From NCBI RefSeq assembly GCF_020151015.1, contig NZ_CP083746.1, forward strand, positions 3,811,001 through 3,875,000: a stretch of 64,000 nucleotides of DNA. Reading direction: 5' to 3'. Within the stretch, counting starts at the first letter, position 1, and every line of letters begins with the position of its first letter. Source of the DNA: Pseudomonas sp. p1(2021b). GTDB lineage: Bacteria; Pseudomonadota; Gammaproteobacteria; Pseudomonadales; Pseudomonadaceae. The notes beneath the pieces were generated by a model, which was given only the letters and a program-made list of their open reading frames with translations, had not been told where the DNA came from and ran no database searches. Below are positions 43,658-51,606 of the stretch, piece by piece. The position numbers were made by a program, and so were the translations under genes.

Positions 43658-43870
43658 TCAATCAGGTTGATGCCTGAGCAACAGCATCCCACCTTCTTGT
43701 ATGGGTTTGGCCTGGTCGGCCATTCGGTCGCGCCCTACATCAACGCGGATATCTAACGCCATCCCGGCGTACCACAATTGGCTGCCCTGAATCCGCACCG
43801 CATGCTTCCGCAACCAGCGATAGCGATCGGCGTCACGACGTAGTGCCTCCAGCTCATCCGCATTGATCAT
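43658..43870 (-). CDS. Small phage protein (RYRWLR type)
   Basis: The 70-residue product contains EALRRDADRYRWLRKHAV, a pattern often seen in small phage hypothetical proteins, and then a strand-rich C-terminus. Its start overlaps the end of the upstream zinc-ribbon gene by 17 bases. Function is unknown. Confidence 0.6.
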   Translation of the reverse strand: MINADELEALRRDADRYRWLRKHAVRIQGSQLWYAGMALDIRVDVGRDRMADQAKPIQEGGMLLLRHQPD

Positions 43871-44120
43871 TCGTCCGCCCTGATCCAACCTCGCTGGAAA
43901 TGAGGGCATAGACCTTGGTGCCCACGGTGATTTTCATGAACAAGACATTGCAATAGGGGCACTGCGACAGGGTGTCCCACTGCTCGCCTCGGGGGGCTGG
44001 ACGCGTCTCTAAGGTCTGGCGACAGCCAGGGCATGCAAACTCAATGAATGTGATGCCCTGGGACTTGAGTCGGTTGTTGTACTCGGTATACCGCTCCAAT
44101 AAGGTCGGCGTAGCGCTCAT
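43854..44120 (-). CDS. Zinc-ribbon phage protein
   Basis: The 88-residue product has two Cys pairs, C-x2-C (ACPGCRQ) and C-x2-C (QCPYCNV), about 20 residues apart, which form a zinc ribbon. The flanks are helical at the N-terminus (LLERYTEYNNRLKSQG). It overlaps the upstream gene by 4 bases. A DNA- or protein-binding role is likely; the target is unknown. Confidence 0.62.
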   Translation of the reverse strand: MSATPTLLERYTEYNNRLKSQGITFIEFACPGCRQTLETRPAPRGEQWDTLSQCPYCNVLFMKITVGTKVYALISSEVGSGRTNDQCG

Positions 44121-44404
44121 TGGGCAGCTCTCCCCTTACGCGGTATTTCCTGCGCCGCAGCTCCTGGCGGTGCGCTGTGCACCACGATATGGCCCTGCCC
44201 GATCATGAACTTCTTGATGACCGTGACGCAGACGTTCCAGGTTTCCTGGGCGACGGTTTCGCCCGCCTCCACCACGTTGCCCTGGTCGTCGATGATCGCC
44301 AGGCGCGCCGGGCGACCATCTGCGGTGGTGAAGCGATAGCCCGTGGTCACGTTGGCACTGATGCAGCTGTGCTCGAGGGCGCCGGTCTTGGGAATCCCGA
44401 TCAT
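44117..44404 (-). CDS. Unknown early phage protein
   Basis: The 95-residue product (IPKTGALEHSCISANVTTGYRFTTADGRPARLAIIDDQGNVVEAGETVAQETW) is beta-rich. No family is recognised. It overlaps both neighbours by 4 bases, so it belongs to the coupled early operon. Confidence 0.6.
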   Translation of the reverse strand: MIGIPKTGALEHSCISANVTTGYRFTTADGRPARLAIIDDQGNVVEAGETVAQETWNVCVTVIKKFMIGQGHIVVHSAPPGAAAQEIPRKGRAAQ

Positions 44405-44622
44405 GCTGGCACCCCTTCCCCAATGAAGATGGGAGTGCAGTTGTTGATGATTGCTGCGATGGTGTGAGCCTGCAGGTCACGACTACCTTGCAACGTGTGG
44501 ATGGTCCCCCAGGCTTCGGACTGGATAGCGAACTCTAGGTCATCGATCGCTTTCCGGTAGAGGGCAAGGGCGGTTTCGAGCTGCGCCTGGGCTTTGCTGG
44601 GCAGGGCGATTTGGATAGTCAT
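44401..44622 (-). CDS. Unknown early phage protein
   Basis: The 73-residue product is mainly helical (KAQAQLETALALYRKAIDDLEFAIQSEAW). No family is recognised. It follows its upstream gene by 9 bases and overlaps the downstream one by 4. Confidence 0.6.
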   Translation of the reverse strand: MTIQIALPSKAQAQLETALALYRKAIDDLEFAIQSEAWGTIHTLQGSRDLQAHTIAAIINNCTPIFIGEGVPA

Positions 44623-44631
44623 ATCGCCCCC

Positions 44632-45201
44632 TCAAGCCGCAATGCGGTAATTGGCCACGAACTCTTGGACGCAGCCGCTAAGCAACGCGTAAGCCAGTTC
44701 GCGATCGTTCGGCAGCAGCACCGGCAAAGTGAGGCACACCCCGTCTAACTCGAAGCGGAACGCTACACGCTTCGGATCAAACGCACTCTGACGGAGCAAC
44801 AACGCCAGGCTTTCGACACCTTCAACCGGCAGGTAGTAAGAGCCTCGACGTTCCCGCACAGCATCGCGCAGCATCGCCTCCAGATCGCTGGCAAGCTGGG
44901 TCTCGCCCTCTTCCAGAGTACCGATCGGCACCGCGACATCGTTCGCCAACGATTCGATGAAAACGGCCAGCCGTGTGCCGTTGTCCTCGCGTTGGGCCAG
45001 GGTGATGGTATTGACGGATTCACCCAGCTCAACCCGAGCAGTTACGCCATCGCAGCACTGCTCAATTACAACGCGAGCAGTAGCCCGGATCTCGGTCGTA
45101 ACGGCGTCGTGCAGATCATGGTGGTAGGTGCCATTCACGCCGACTTGGCGGGCCAGCGCATGACGGCTGGCCAAGGAAAGGCGAAGCGGAAGGTTTTGCA
45201 T
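44632..45201 (-). CDS. Unknown early phage protein
   Basis: The 189-residue product starts MQNLPLRLSLASRHALARQVG and has a mixed alpha/beta pattern, with no motif I recognise. The ATG at 45,201 is preferred to the one at 45,225 because it follows a purine-rich stretch. It is the first gene of the five-gene coupled early operon that runs to about 43,658, downstream of a small inverted repeat at 45,261. Confidence 0.6.
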   Translation of the reverse strand: MQNLPLRLSLASRHALARQVGVNGTYHHDLHDAVTTEIRATARVVIEQCCDGVTARVELGESVNTITLAQREDNGTRLAVFIESLANDVAVPIGTLEEGETQLASDLEAMLRDAVRERRGSYYLPVEGVESLALLLRQSAFDPKRVAFRFELDGVCLTLPVLLPNDRELAYALLSGCVQEFVANYRIAA

Positions 45202-45260
45202 GCGACTCATCTCCAAAGCGATCACAGCAGGGTGGCCTGCTGTGAACCGATGGCAATAAG

Positions 45261-45275
45261 TTAGCCCCAGGCTAA
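45261..45275. promoter_or_regulatory. Possible second repressor operator
   Basis: TTAGCC and GGCTAA form an inverted repeat with spacer CCA, upstream of the early gene at 45,201. With its flanking G it shares the half-site GTTAGC with the CI/Cro operator. Confidence 0.45.
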
Positions 45276-45333
45276 TTGCAAGTCAAACACCAGCGACATA
45301 TTTTCCTCGGATAAATTAACCGCAGACACTCTT

Positions 45334-45597
45334 TCATCGATGCTGGTTTGTCCAGGACAATTGGATTGCCCCGCCATCCAAACGTGTCAACCGCACGCTT
45401 TCCTCGACCTCCAGTTGGTCGAGCAGCTTATCCCAATCATCCACTCGCTCCCCCGGTAAGCGTCTGATTACCGTTCGTCGCCTATCTTGAGCTGCTGAGC
45501 TATTCACCTGCCGGTGGATTCGTCGCGTGAGTTGTTCGAAACGAGTCGCGGAAGGAGGAGGGAAGATGGTTGGGACGGTAAACATAAGCTGATCCAT
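45334..45597 (-). CDS. DUF1654-like protein under LexA control
   Basis: The 87-residue product resembles the DUF1654 family of Pseudomonas: FEQLTRRIHRQVNSSAAQDRRRTVIRRLPGERVDDWDKLLDQLEVEESVRLTRLDGGAIQLSW. The function of the family is unknown, but members are frequent in or near prophages. The start MDQLMF lies 5 bases downstream of a LexA box; the longer frame to 45,672 would run across that box and the integrase end. It is thus predicted to be switched on by DNA damage. Confidence 0.72.
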   Translation of the reverse strand: MDQLMFTVPTIFPPPSATRFEQLTRRIHRQVNSSAAQDRRRTVIRRLPGERVDDWDKLLDQLEVEESVRLTRLDGGAIQLSWTNQHR

Positions 45598-45602
45598 AAG
45601 CA

Positions 45603-45618
45603 CTGTACACACATACAG
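45603..45618. promoter_or_regulatory. LexA box in the prophage
   Basis: CTGTACACACATACAG fits CTGT-N8-ACAG exactly, with an alternating core like CTGTATATATATACAG. It is 5 bases from the start of the DUF1654-like gene. Confidence 0.85.
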
Positions 45619-45655
45619 TATAAATTCTCTCCAATCGAAGGCAATACGCCACCAG

Positions 45656-47275
45656 CTATGTCCAGTCCTCACTCGCCAGCCAAGCTCCCGTCCTCCGGTT
45701 GATCTGAATCAGACGGTGCTGCCCAGTGCGGGAGAACAGCTGCACATCGATGGTGCGGCTGGTTCGATCCGTTGCACCTATCCCCCGCATGTAGATGACG
45801 ATCCGTTCGAAGGTATCCATAACCAACTGCCGAACCTGCTCGCGGGCGCTGTAGTCACCTGCCTCGACCTGGCTCGCCAACTCCCTCCAACGTCCAGCAT
45901 GTACGGGTCGCTCTACGCTGGAGAATGCCGATACCTGGTGCTCCAGATCCTTCACCTTTCGCTCTGCAGCCTCTTGCAGCTGCTCGAGCTCACGGGCCTT
46001 ACGGACAAACGCCAACGGCGCCGCACCACTGTCATCGGCAAGCAAGGCATCGGTCACCTTCGCAAGCTGACTCGAAAATTTGTCGACCTCTGCGCGAGCA
46101 GCAGCCAGTTGATGTTGCAACCCACGTCCATCGTCTCCGTCTTGGAGCAAGCGCTGCAGGTTGAACTGATCAGAGCAGAAGTTGAGCAGCGCCCGCTCGA
46201 TCGGCACCACGCTGCAACTGCCGCCTGCTGAACAACCGCCGTTTTTGCTGTAGGAGGTACATTGCAGTCGACGATGGCCGTCCGCCAAACTGCCGTCTGC
46301 ACGTCGTCGATTCATGATGTTCTGAGCCACCAAAGCTGTACCGCAGTAACCACAGTACGCCAGGCCCACTCCGGTCACGATCCCCGGGATTTCTCCATGA
46401 CCTCGGCGACGAAGACGCTGGCCAGCTAGGTGCTGGAGCTCCCCCCACTCCGCCTCCGACAGTATCCGAGGGTAATAGTCCTCCAGCTCATGCTCCTCAC
46501 CATCAAGCGTCAGCCGCTTCACCCCGCGTAGGGCTGGCAACTTAATCAGCCGATAGATCTGCAGTCCAGATATACCCCAATCGGTCAGTTCGTAGCCTTC
46601 CTGGTGCATCAATTTGGCAGCCCGGCCTGCCCCCATACCTTGGCGGTAAAGGGCCAGAGCTCGCTGGACTGCCGCTACTCTTTCCGGGATCAGCTCCCAG
46701 GAATCCCCAGTCCAGCGCACCCACTGCGGATCCTTGCCATTGCGTATCAACCCGCGATAGGTACCGGCCTTCCACCCCTCGCACTGGCGCCGAATCGCCG
46801 CCTTCACACGTTTACTCTTGGTGTCCGACTCCTCATGCGCACGGATCATGACGAGTAGCGAATAGACCAAGTCCATTGGTTGAGCCTTCAGCCCGGCGCG
46901 GTTGTATTCCCTACCATCGCTGGCTGTGACCACTGTGATACCGGCGTTGATGATCTGTGCCAGCTGAGCTTGGGCCTGGATCGGCTCAGCACGACTCAGA
47001 CGGTCCAAGCCCTCCACGACAAGAACAGAACCGTGAGCGATGCGCCCGTTTTCGATCGCTTCCAAGAACACACCCAGCGCGCCCTGCTTGACGTGTCGTT
47101 CATGGTAGGCAGATAAACCCTCATCTCTCAGCGACAACGTGTCGTCCAAGATCAGGCCCTTGCCCGCAGCCCAGTTCTGGGCGTACTGCAGCTGACGGTC
47201 GGCACTGCTGCCGGTCGCTTGCCGTGGATCGGAAAACCGCAAATAGCTGTATACTCTCGCGCCGTTTTTTGCCAT
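45656..47275 (-). CDS. int: Large serine integrase
   Basis: The 539-residue product is a large serine recombinase. The resolvase domain (residues about 5-150) has the nucleophile in YLRFSDPRQ (Ser15) and the conserved [10 protein letters not shown] recombinase domain follows (about 165-290), then a zinc ribbon (YCGYCGTA ... C ... C, about 308-350) and a coiled coil (about 375-450) that controls directionality. It inserts the phage at rimO. It reads toward the prophage centre, with its start only 31 bases from the chimeric rimO start; the rimO promoter must therefore lie in its 5' end. No obvious directionality factor is found nearby. Confidence 0.94.
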   Translation of the reverse strand: MAKNGARVYSYLRFSDPRQATGSSADRQLQYAQNWAAGKGLILDDTLSLRDEGLSAYHERHVKQGALGVFLEAIENGRIAHGSVLVVEGLDRLSRAEPIQAQAQLAQIINAGITVVTASDGREYNRAGLKAQPMDLVYSLLVMIRAHEESDTKSKRVKAAIRRQCEGWKAGTYRGLIRNGKDPQWVRWTGDSWELIPERVAAVQRALALYRQGMGAGRAAKLMHQEGYELTDWGISGLQIYRLIKLPALRGVKRLTLDGEEHELEDYYPRILSEAEWGELQHLAGQRLRRRGHGEIPGIVTGVGLAYCGYCGTALVAQNIMNRRRADGSLADGHRRLQCTSYSKNGGCSAGGSCSVVPIERALLNFCSDQFNLQRLLQDGDDGRGLQHQLAAARAEVDKFSSQLAKVTDALLADDSGAAPLAFVRKARELEQLQEAAERKVKDLEHQVSAFSSVERPVHAGRWRELASQVEAGDYSAREQVRQLVMDTFERIVIYMRGIGATDRTSRTIDVQLFSRTGQHRLIQINRRTGAWLASEDWT

Positions 47276-47306
47276 TACGAAAATTCACCCTGATGAGGAT
47301 CATCCT

Positions 47307-48635
47307 ATGATGACAGAGAAACCCCCACGTATAGGAATGATATCGTTAGGGTGCCCGAAAGCTCTGGTCGATTCCGAGCGCATCCTGACCCAGCTGCGCA
47401 TGGAAGGCTACGAAGTCGTGCCCACCTACGAGGACGCCGACGTGGTGGTGGTCAACACTTGCGGCTTCATCGACAGCGCCAAGGCCGAGTCGCTGGAAGT
47501 GATCGGCGAGGCGATCAAGGAAAACGGCAAGGTCATCGTCACCGGTTGCATGGGCGTCGAGGAAGGCAACATCCGCGACGTGCACCCGAGCGTGCTGTCG
47601 GTCAGCGGCCCGCAGCAGTACGAGCAGGTGGTCAACGCCGTGCATGAGGTGGTGCCTCCACGCCAGGACCACAACCCACTGATCGACCTGGTACCGCCCC
47701 AGGGCGTCAAGCTGACCCCGCGCCACTACGCCTACCTGAAGATTTCCGAAGGCTGCAACCACAGCTGCAGCTTCTGCATCATCCCGTCCATGCGCGGCAA
47801 GCTGGTCAGCCGCCCGGTGGGCGAGGTACTGAGCGAGGCCGAGCGCCTGGTCAAGGCCGGGGTCAAGGAAATCCTGGTGATCTCCCAGGACACCAGCGCC
47901 TACGGCGTGGACGTCAAGTACAAGACCGACTTCTGGAACGGCCGCCCGGTCAAGACCCGCATGCTCGAGTTGTGCGAAGCCCTGAGCAGCCTGGGCGCCT
48001 GGGTGCGTCTGCACTACGTCTACCCGTACCCGAACGTCGACGACGTAATCCCGCTGATGGCTGCCGGCAAGATCCTGCCGTACCTGGACATCCCCTTCCA
48101 GCACGCCAGCCCCAAGGTCCTCAAGGCCATGAAGCGCCCGGCCTTCGAAGACCGTACCCTGGCCCGCATCAAGCGCTGGCGCGAGCAGTGCCCGGAACTG
48201 GTCATCCGCTCCACCTTCATCGTCGGCTTCCCGGGCGAGACCGAAGAAGACTTCCAGTACCTGCTCGACTGGCTGACCGAAGCCCAGCTCGACCGTGTCG
48301 GCTGCTTCCAGTATTCGCCTGTCGAAGGCGCCCCAGCCAACGACCTGGGCCTGGACGAGGTACCGGACGACGTCAAGCAGTCGCGCTGGGACCGCTTCAT
48401 GGCGCACCAGCAGGCGATCAGCGCCGCACGCCTGCAGCTACGTATCGGCAAGGAAATCGACGTGCTGATCGACGAAGTCGAGGAACAGGGCTCGGTCGGT
48501 CGCAGCTTCTTCGACGCGCCGGAAATCGACGGTAGCGTGTTCATCGACGGCGACCACGGCTTCAAACCGGGCGACAAGGTACGCTGCCGCATCGTCGATG
48601 CCGACGAGTACGACATGTGGGCCGAGCCTGTCTGA
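47307..48635 (+). CDS. rimO: Chimeric RimO: ribosomal protein S12 methylthiotransferase
   Basis: The 442-residue product is a full-length RimO, which adds a methylthio group to an Asp of S12. The MTTase domain keeps its three Cys ([20 protein letters not shown]), the radical SAM motif is C-x3-C-x2-C ([16 protein letters not shown]), and a TRAM domain ends the protein. The first 16 codons ([16 protein letters not shown]) are phage DNA and replace host MSTTPATPKVGFVSLGC; from Pro17 on the gene is host. The start has GAGGAT upstream, also from the phage. Expression must use a phage-supplied promoter, perhaps TATACT at 47,250. Confidence 0.95.
   Translation: MMTEKPPRIGMISLGCPKALVDSERILTQLRMEGYEVVPTYEDADVVVVNTCGFIDSAKAESLEVIGEAIKENGKVIVTGCMGVEEGNIRDVHPSVLSVSGPQQYEQVVNAVHEVVPPRQDHNPLIDLVPPQGVKLTPRHYAYLKISEGCNHSCSFCIIPSMRGKLVSRPVGEVLSEAERLVKAGVKEILVISQDTSAYGVDVKYKTDFWNGRPVKTRMLELCEALSSLGAWVRLHYVYPYPNVDDVIPLMAAGKILPYLDIPFQHASPKVLKAMKRPAFEDRTLARIKRWREQCPELVIRSTFIVGFPGETEEDFQYLLDWLTEAQLDRVGCFQYSPVEGAPANDLGLDEVPDDVKQSRWDRFMAHQQAISAARLQLRIGKEIDVLIDEVEEQGSVGRSFFDAPEIDGSVFIDGDHGFKPGDKVRCRIVDADEYDMWAEPV
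47348..47362 (+). other. attR (right host-prophage junction)
   Basis: The core TGCCC (47,352-47,356) follows phage TTAGGG and is followed by host GAAAGCTCTGG. Joining the host sides of attL and attR restores GGGCTGCCCGAAAGC, an intact rimO reading frame. Confidence 0.8.
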
Positions 48636-48664
48636 GGCTTTCTACCAGCCACTTAAGATCGTCG

Positions 48665-48765
48665 GGGCCGGCCTTGCGGCCCTTTCGCGGCACAAGGCCG
48701 CTCAGGGTTTGCGCGAACCTGTAGGAGCGGCCTTGTGCCGCGATGGGCTGCGCAGCAGCCCCAGG
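48665..48765. repeat. REP doublet
   Basis: GGCCTTGCGGCCCTTTCGCG with CACAAGGCCGCTC is followed by an inverted copy (GAGCGGCCTTGTGCCGCG). The two face each other about 30 bases apart, as in REPINs. Confidence 0.75.
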
Positions 48766-48840
48766 CAGGCGAAAGCGCTCTCACTGGCAGGGTATTTTTT
48801 AGCATCTATGTTTTCCTCTATGCCCCACGAGGAAAGCCCA

Positions 48841-49299
48841 ATGTCATCGCCCCTGACGCTACAGACCCCACACGTGAGCGACTACCCGGAGCTGGTCCGG
48901 ATCTGGGAAGCGTCGGTGCGTGCCACCCATGATTTCCTGCCAGACGCCTATATCGTGCTGCTGCGCGAATACGTGCTGCGCCGGTACCTCGACGCCGTCA
49001 TGCTGGTCTGCTGCAAAGACACCGCCAAGCGCATCCGTGGCTTCGCGGGCGTGGCCAACGGGCGACTGGACATGCTGTTCGTGGATCCGGATTTCATCGG
49101 CCAGGGTATCGGCAAACGCCTGCTGCGCTATGCCGTCGACGAACTGAACGCCGAGTGCCTGGACGTCAACGAACAAAACCCCAAGGCCCTAGGCTTCTAC
49201 CTGCATGAGGGCTTCGAAGTCAGTGGCCGCTCGGAAACCGACGGCCTGGGCCAACCCTATCCCCTGCTGCACATGCGGCGTATTCGTACAAAACCTTGA
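48841..49299 (+). CDS. GNAT family acetyltransferase
   Basis: The 152-residue product has the GNAT fold. It shows LVRIWEASVRATHDFL at the N-terminus, the acetyl-CoA loop in VDPDFIGQGIGKRLLRYAV (residues about 80-98), and NEQNPKALGFYLHEGFEVSGR near the end. It resembles the YjaB/YafP type, whose substrates are uncertain. The ATG at 48,841 has GAGGAAAG upstream. Confidence 0.85.
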   Translation: MSSPLTLQTPHVSDYPELVRIWEASVRATHDFLPDAYIVLLREYVLRRYLDAVMLVCCKDTAKRIRGFAGVANGRLDMLFVDPDFIGQGIGKRLLRYAVDELNAECLDVNEQNPKALGFYLHEGFEVSGRSETDGLGQPYPLLHMRRIRTKP

Positions 49300-49421
49300 G
49301 ATTGGGGTGAAGGACGCCGTAAACCTCCCCTGAAATGGCGTAAATGGCGTAGATTCCCAGCCCCAATGCCGCCTGGGCAGGTACAATGTCGGCTTCCCCT
49401 GCCCTTATGCGAATCGCTTTC

Positions 49422-50132
49422 ATGTCTGAACCCGTGCGCCTGTCCAAACGCCTCATCGAGCAACTCGGCTGCTCGCGCCGGGAGGCCGAGCTGTATATCG
49501 AGGGCGGCTGGGTCACGGTGGACGGCGTGGTGGTCGAACAACCCCAGTACAAGGTCTCCGCCGAACAGGTCGCCCTGCTGCCCGGTGCCCGTGCCGAGCA
49601 ATTGCCGCCGGTCACCCTGCTGCTCAACCATCTGGCCGGCCAGGACGCCGAGACGGGCCGGGCCAGCATGACCATGGCCACCCTCAGCGAAACCCACCCG
49701 CCAGCGGTACGCCCGCTGCACGGGCATTTCGCCCGGCTGACCTGCGTCGCCCCCCTGGAGCCAGGCGCCAGCGGGCTGCAGCTCTATACCCAGGATTGGC
49801 GGGTAACGCGCAAGGTCGAGGCGGACCTGCATCGCCTGGAGCAGGAATACATCGTCCAGGTCGAAGGCCAGGCGCCTGCAGAAGCCTTGCAACGCTTGGC
49901 CCGGGGTATCACCCGTAGCGGCCAGGAGCTGCCCAAGGCCAAGGCCAGTTGGCAGAACGAAAACCACCTGCGCCTGGCCCTGAAGAACCCACGCCCCGGG
50001 CAGATCGGCGCCCTGTGCGCCAGCCTCGGCCTGAAGGTGCTGGGCATGCGTCGTATCCGCCTGGGCGGCGTGTCCATGGGCAAGCTGCCTACCGGCCAAT
50101 GGCGCTACCTGGCTGTCAACGAACGCTTCTAG
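49422..50132 (+). CDS. RsuA/RluE-like pseudouridine synthase with altered active site
   Basis: The 236-residue product has an S4 RNA-binding domain (RLSKRLIEQLGCSRREAELYIEGGWVTVDG, about residues 5-35) and a pseudouridine synthase fold (EQEYIVQVEG; GALCASLGLKVLGMRRIRLGGVSMGKLPTGQWRYL). The catalytic motif, RLDxxTSGLLL in active enzymes, reads PLEPGASGLQL here, so the catalytic Asp is replaced by Glu (about residue 112). Activity may be lost or changed. The ATG at 49,422 was chosen for the family-like start MSEPVRLSKRL. Confidence 0.82.
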   Translation: MSEPVRLSKRLIEQLGCSRREAELYIEGGWVTVDGVVVEQPQYKVSAEQVALLPGARAEQLPPVTLLLNHLAGQDAETGRASMTMATLSETHPPAVRPLHGHFARLTCVAPLEPGASGLQLYTQDWRVTRKVEADLHRLEQEYIVQVEGQAPAEALQRLARGITRSGQELPKAKASWQNENHLRLALKNPRPGQIGALCASLGLKVLGMRRIRLGGVSMGKLPTGQWRYLAVNERF

Positions 50133-50181
50133 CATTACCGCCACGCCATGGTCTGCGTGGCGCTTGAACAGGATCTGTCAC

Positions 50182-50643
50182 ATGAACCACAACGATGTCC
50201 TGCGTAGCCTGCGCTACATGCTCAAGGTGAACGACGCCAAAATGGCCGAGATCATCGGGCTGTCCGGCCTCGAGGTACACCCGCTGGTACTGGCCACCTA
50301 CCTGAAGAAAGAGGACGAAGCCGGCTTCGTGCGCTGCCCTGAACGGGTCATGGCGCACTTTCTCGACGGCCTGGTGATCCATCGCCGCGGCCGCGACGAC
50401 AGCCGCGCACCACAACCGATCGAAGTGCCGGTGAGCAACAACACCATCCTGAAGAAACTGCGCGTAGCCTTCGAGCTCAAGGAAGAAGACCTGCACGAGA
50501 TTCTCAAGTCGGTGAACTTCCCGGTGTCCAAGCCAGAGCTGAGCGCCCTGTTCCGTAAGGTCGGGCACGACAACTACCGCCCTTGCGGCGACCAGTTGCT
50601 GCGCAACTTCCTCAAGGGCCTGACCCTGCGCGTGCGTGGCTGA
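50182..50643 (+). CDS. DUF1456 (YehS-like) protein
   Basis: The 153-residue product has two repeats of the DUF1456 unit: NDVLRSLRYMLKVNDAKMAEIIGLSGLEV and NNTILKKLRVAFELKEEDLHEILKSVNFPVSKPELSALFR. Function of YehS is not known. It lies between two RNA-modification-type genes; the TrmO gene begins 6 bases after its stop. Confidence 0.9.
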   Translation: MNHNDVLRSLRYMLKVNDAKMAEIIGLSGLEVHPLVLATYLKKEDEAGFVRCPERVMAHFLDGLVIHRRGRDDSRAPQPIEVPVSNNTILKKLRVAFELKEEDLHEILKSVNFPVSKPELSALFRKVGHDNYRPCGDQLLRNFLKGLTLRVRG

Positions 50644-50649
50644 GTGAGC

Positions 50650-51345
50650 ATGCAGCATACGGTTTCACCGGTCGGTATCGTCCGCTCCTGCTTCAAGGAG
50701 AAATTCGCCATCCCGCGCCAACCGCAGTTGGCGCCAGCGGCGCGTGGCGTGCTGGAACTGTTGCCGCCATTCGACCAGGGCGATGCGGTGGCCGGGCTCG
50801 AGCAGGTCAGCCATGTCTGGCTGCTGTTCCTGTTCCACCAGGCCCTGGAAGACAAGCCGCGCCTTAAGGTCCGCCCGCCCCGCCTGGGCGGCAACAAGAG
50901 CATGGGCGTGTTCGCCACCCGTGCGACCCATAGGCCCAATGGCATTGGCCAGTCGGTGGTGCGCCTGGAAGGCGTGGAACCGGGGCGCCTGCTGCTGTCG
51001 GGCATCGACCTGCTCGATGGCACGCCGGTGCTGGATATCAAGCCCTATGTGCCGTACGCCGACCGTATCGACGGCGCCGTCAACCAGATGGCCAGCGATG
51101 CACCTGAGGCGATTGCCGTAGGCTGGAGTGAAAGCGCCCTGCCCCAGGCCCATGCCCATGCCGTGCGCCTGGGGGAGCCGTTGGTGGAGCTGATCGAGCA
51201 ATGCCTGGCGCAGAACCCGCGACCGGCGTACCAGGTGCCGCCGGCCGAGCGGGTGTATGGGGTGAAGTTCTGGGACGTGCAGGTACGCTGGCACTACCCG
51301 CAGCCTGATGAGATTCGCGTATTGGAAGTAGTGCAAGACCTTTGA
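50650..51345 (+). CDS. trmO: TrmO: tRNA m6t6A37 methyltransferase
   Basis: The 231-residue product belongs to the TrmO (TsaA/YaeB) family, which methylates N6-threonylcarbamoyladenosine at position 37 of tRNA-Thr. The core SPVGIVRSCFKEKFAIPRQP, VSHVWLLFLFHQ and THRPNGIGQSVVRLEG is intact, with DIKPYVPYAD following and a C-terminal domain (PPAERVYGVKFWDVQVRW). A GTG lies two codons upstream; I used the ATG. It is probably co-transcribed with the DUF1456 gene. Confidence 0.9.
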   Translation: MQHTVSPVGIVRSCFKEKFAIPRQPQLAPAARGVLELLPPFDQGDAVAGLEQVSHVWLLFLFHQALEDKPRLKVRPPRLGGNKSMGVFATRATHRPNGIGQSVVRLEGVEPGRLLLSGIDLLDGTPVLDIKPYVPYADRIDGAVNQMASDAPEAIAVGWSESALPQAHAHAVRLGEPLVELIEQCLAQNPRPAYQVPPAERVYGVKFWDVQVRWHYPQPDEIRVLEVVQDL

Positions 51346-51423
51346 TTTGCAGCGCTACCAATGGCCGATCGCGGGGCAAGCCCTATAGAACAACTCATAA
51401 CTATTTGATATTACGAGCTCTTT

Positions 51424-51518
51424 GTGGGAGCGGGCTTGTCCCGCGATTAGGCTCGACCCGATATCACCGCCCCTGGCAAGGGCCTCGCCCTTGATCGCGG
51501 GACAAGCCCGCTCCTACA
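51424..51518. repeat. REPIN-like inverted pair
   Basis: GTGGGAGCGGGCTTGTCCCG at the left is a near-perfect inverted copy of CGGGACAAGCCCGCTCCTAC at the right, about 45 bases apart. Confidence 0.8.
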
Positions 51519-51562
51519 GGGGGCAGCACTGATCAATAGTTCTCTGTATTCCACAGGCAATA

Positions 51563-51594
51563 AAAAACGCAAGCCGAGGCCTGCGTTTTCTTAT
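51563..51594 (-). terminator. Terminator of fpr
   Basis: AAAACGCA and TGCGTTTT flank a ten-base GC-rich loop. On the minus strand the stem is followed by TTTTTATTG. Confidence 0.8.
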
Positions 51595-51606
51595 GCAGCG
51601 TGCCGC

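Larger units (their letters stand above)
15623..47356. mobile_element. P2-related prophage inserted in rimO
   Basis: About 31.7 kb lies between two TGCCC cores, with rimO split across it. It contains a large serine integrase at the right end, a CI/Cro switch, an early region, a RepA-like replication gene, an Ogr-type activator, P2-type capsid and packaging genes, an HP1/K139-type contractile tail, lysis genes and a toxin/antitoxin pair. Every module expected for a functional temperate phage is present and unbroken, apart from an odd terminase 3' end. Both the rimO repair at the right end and the complete late operon suggest a recent, possibly inducible insertion. Confidence 0.95.

Noticed and set aside
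15623-47356. Integration at a tRNA gene
   Set aside because: The only tRNAs in the window are far from the junctions; the junctions are clearly within rimO.
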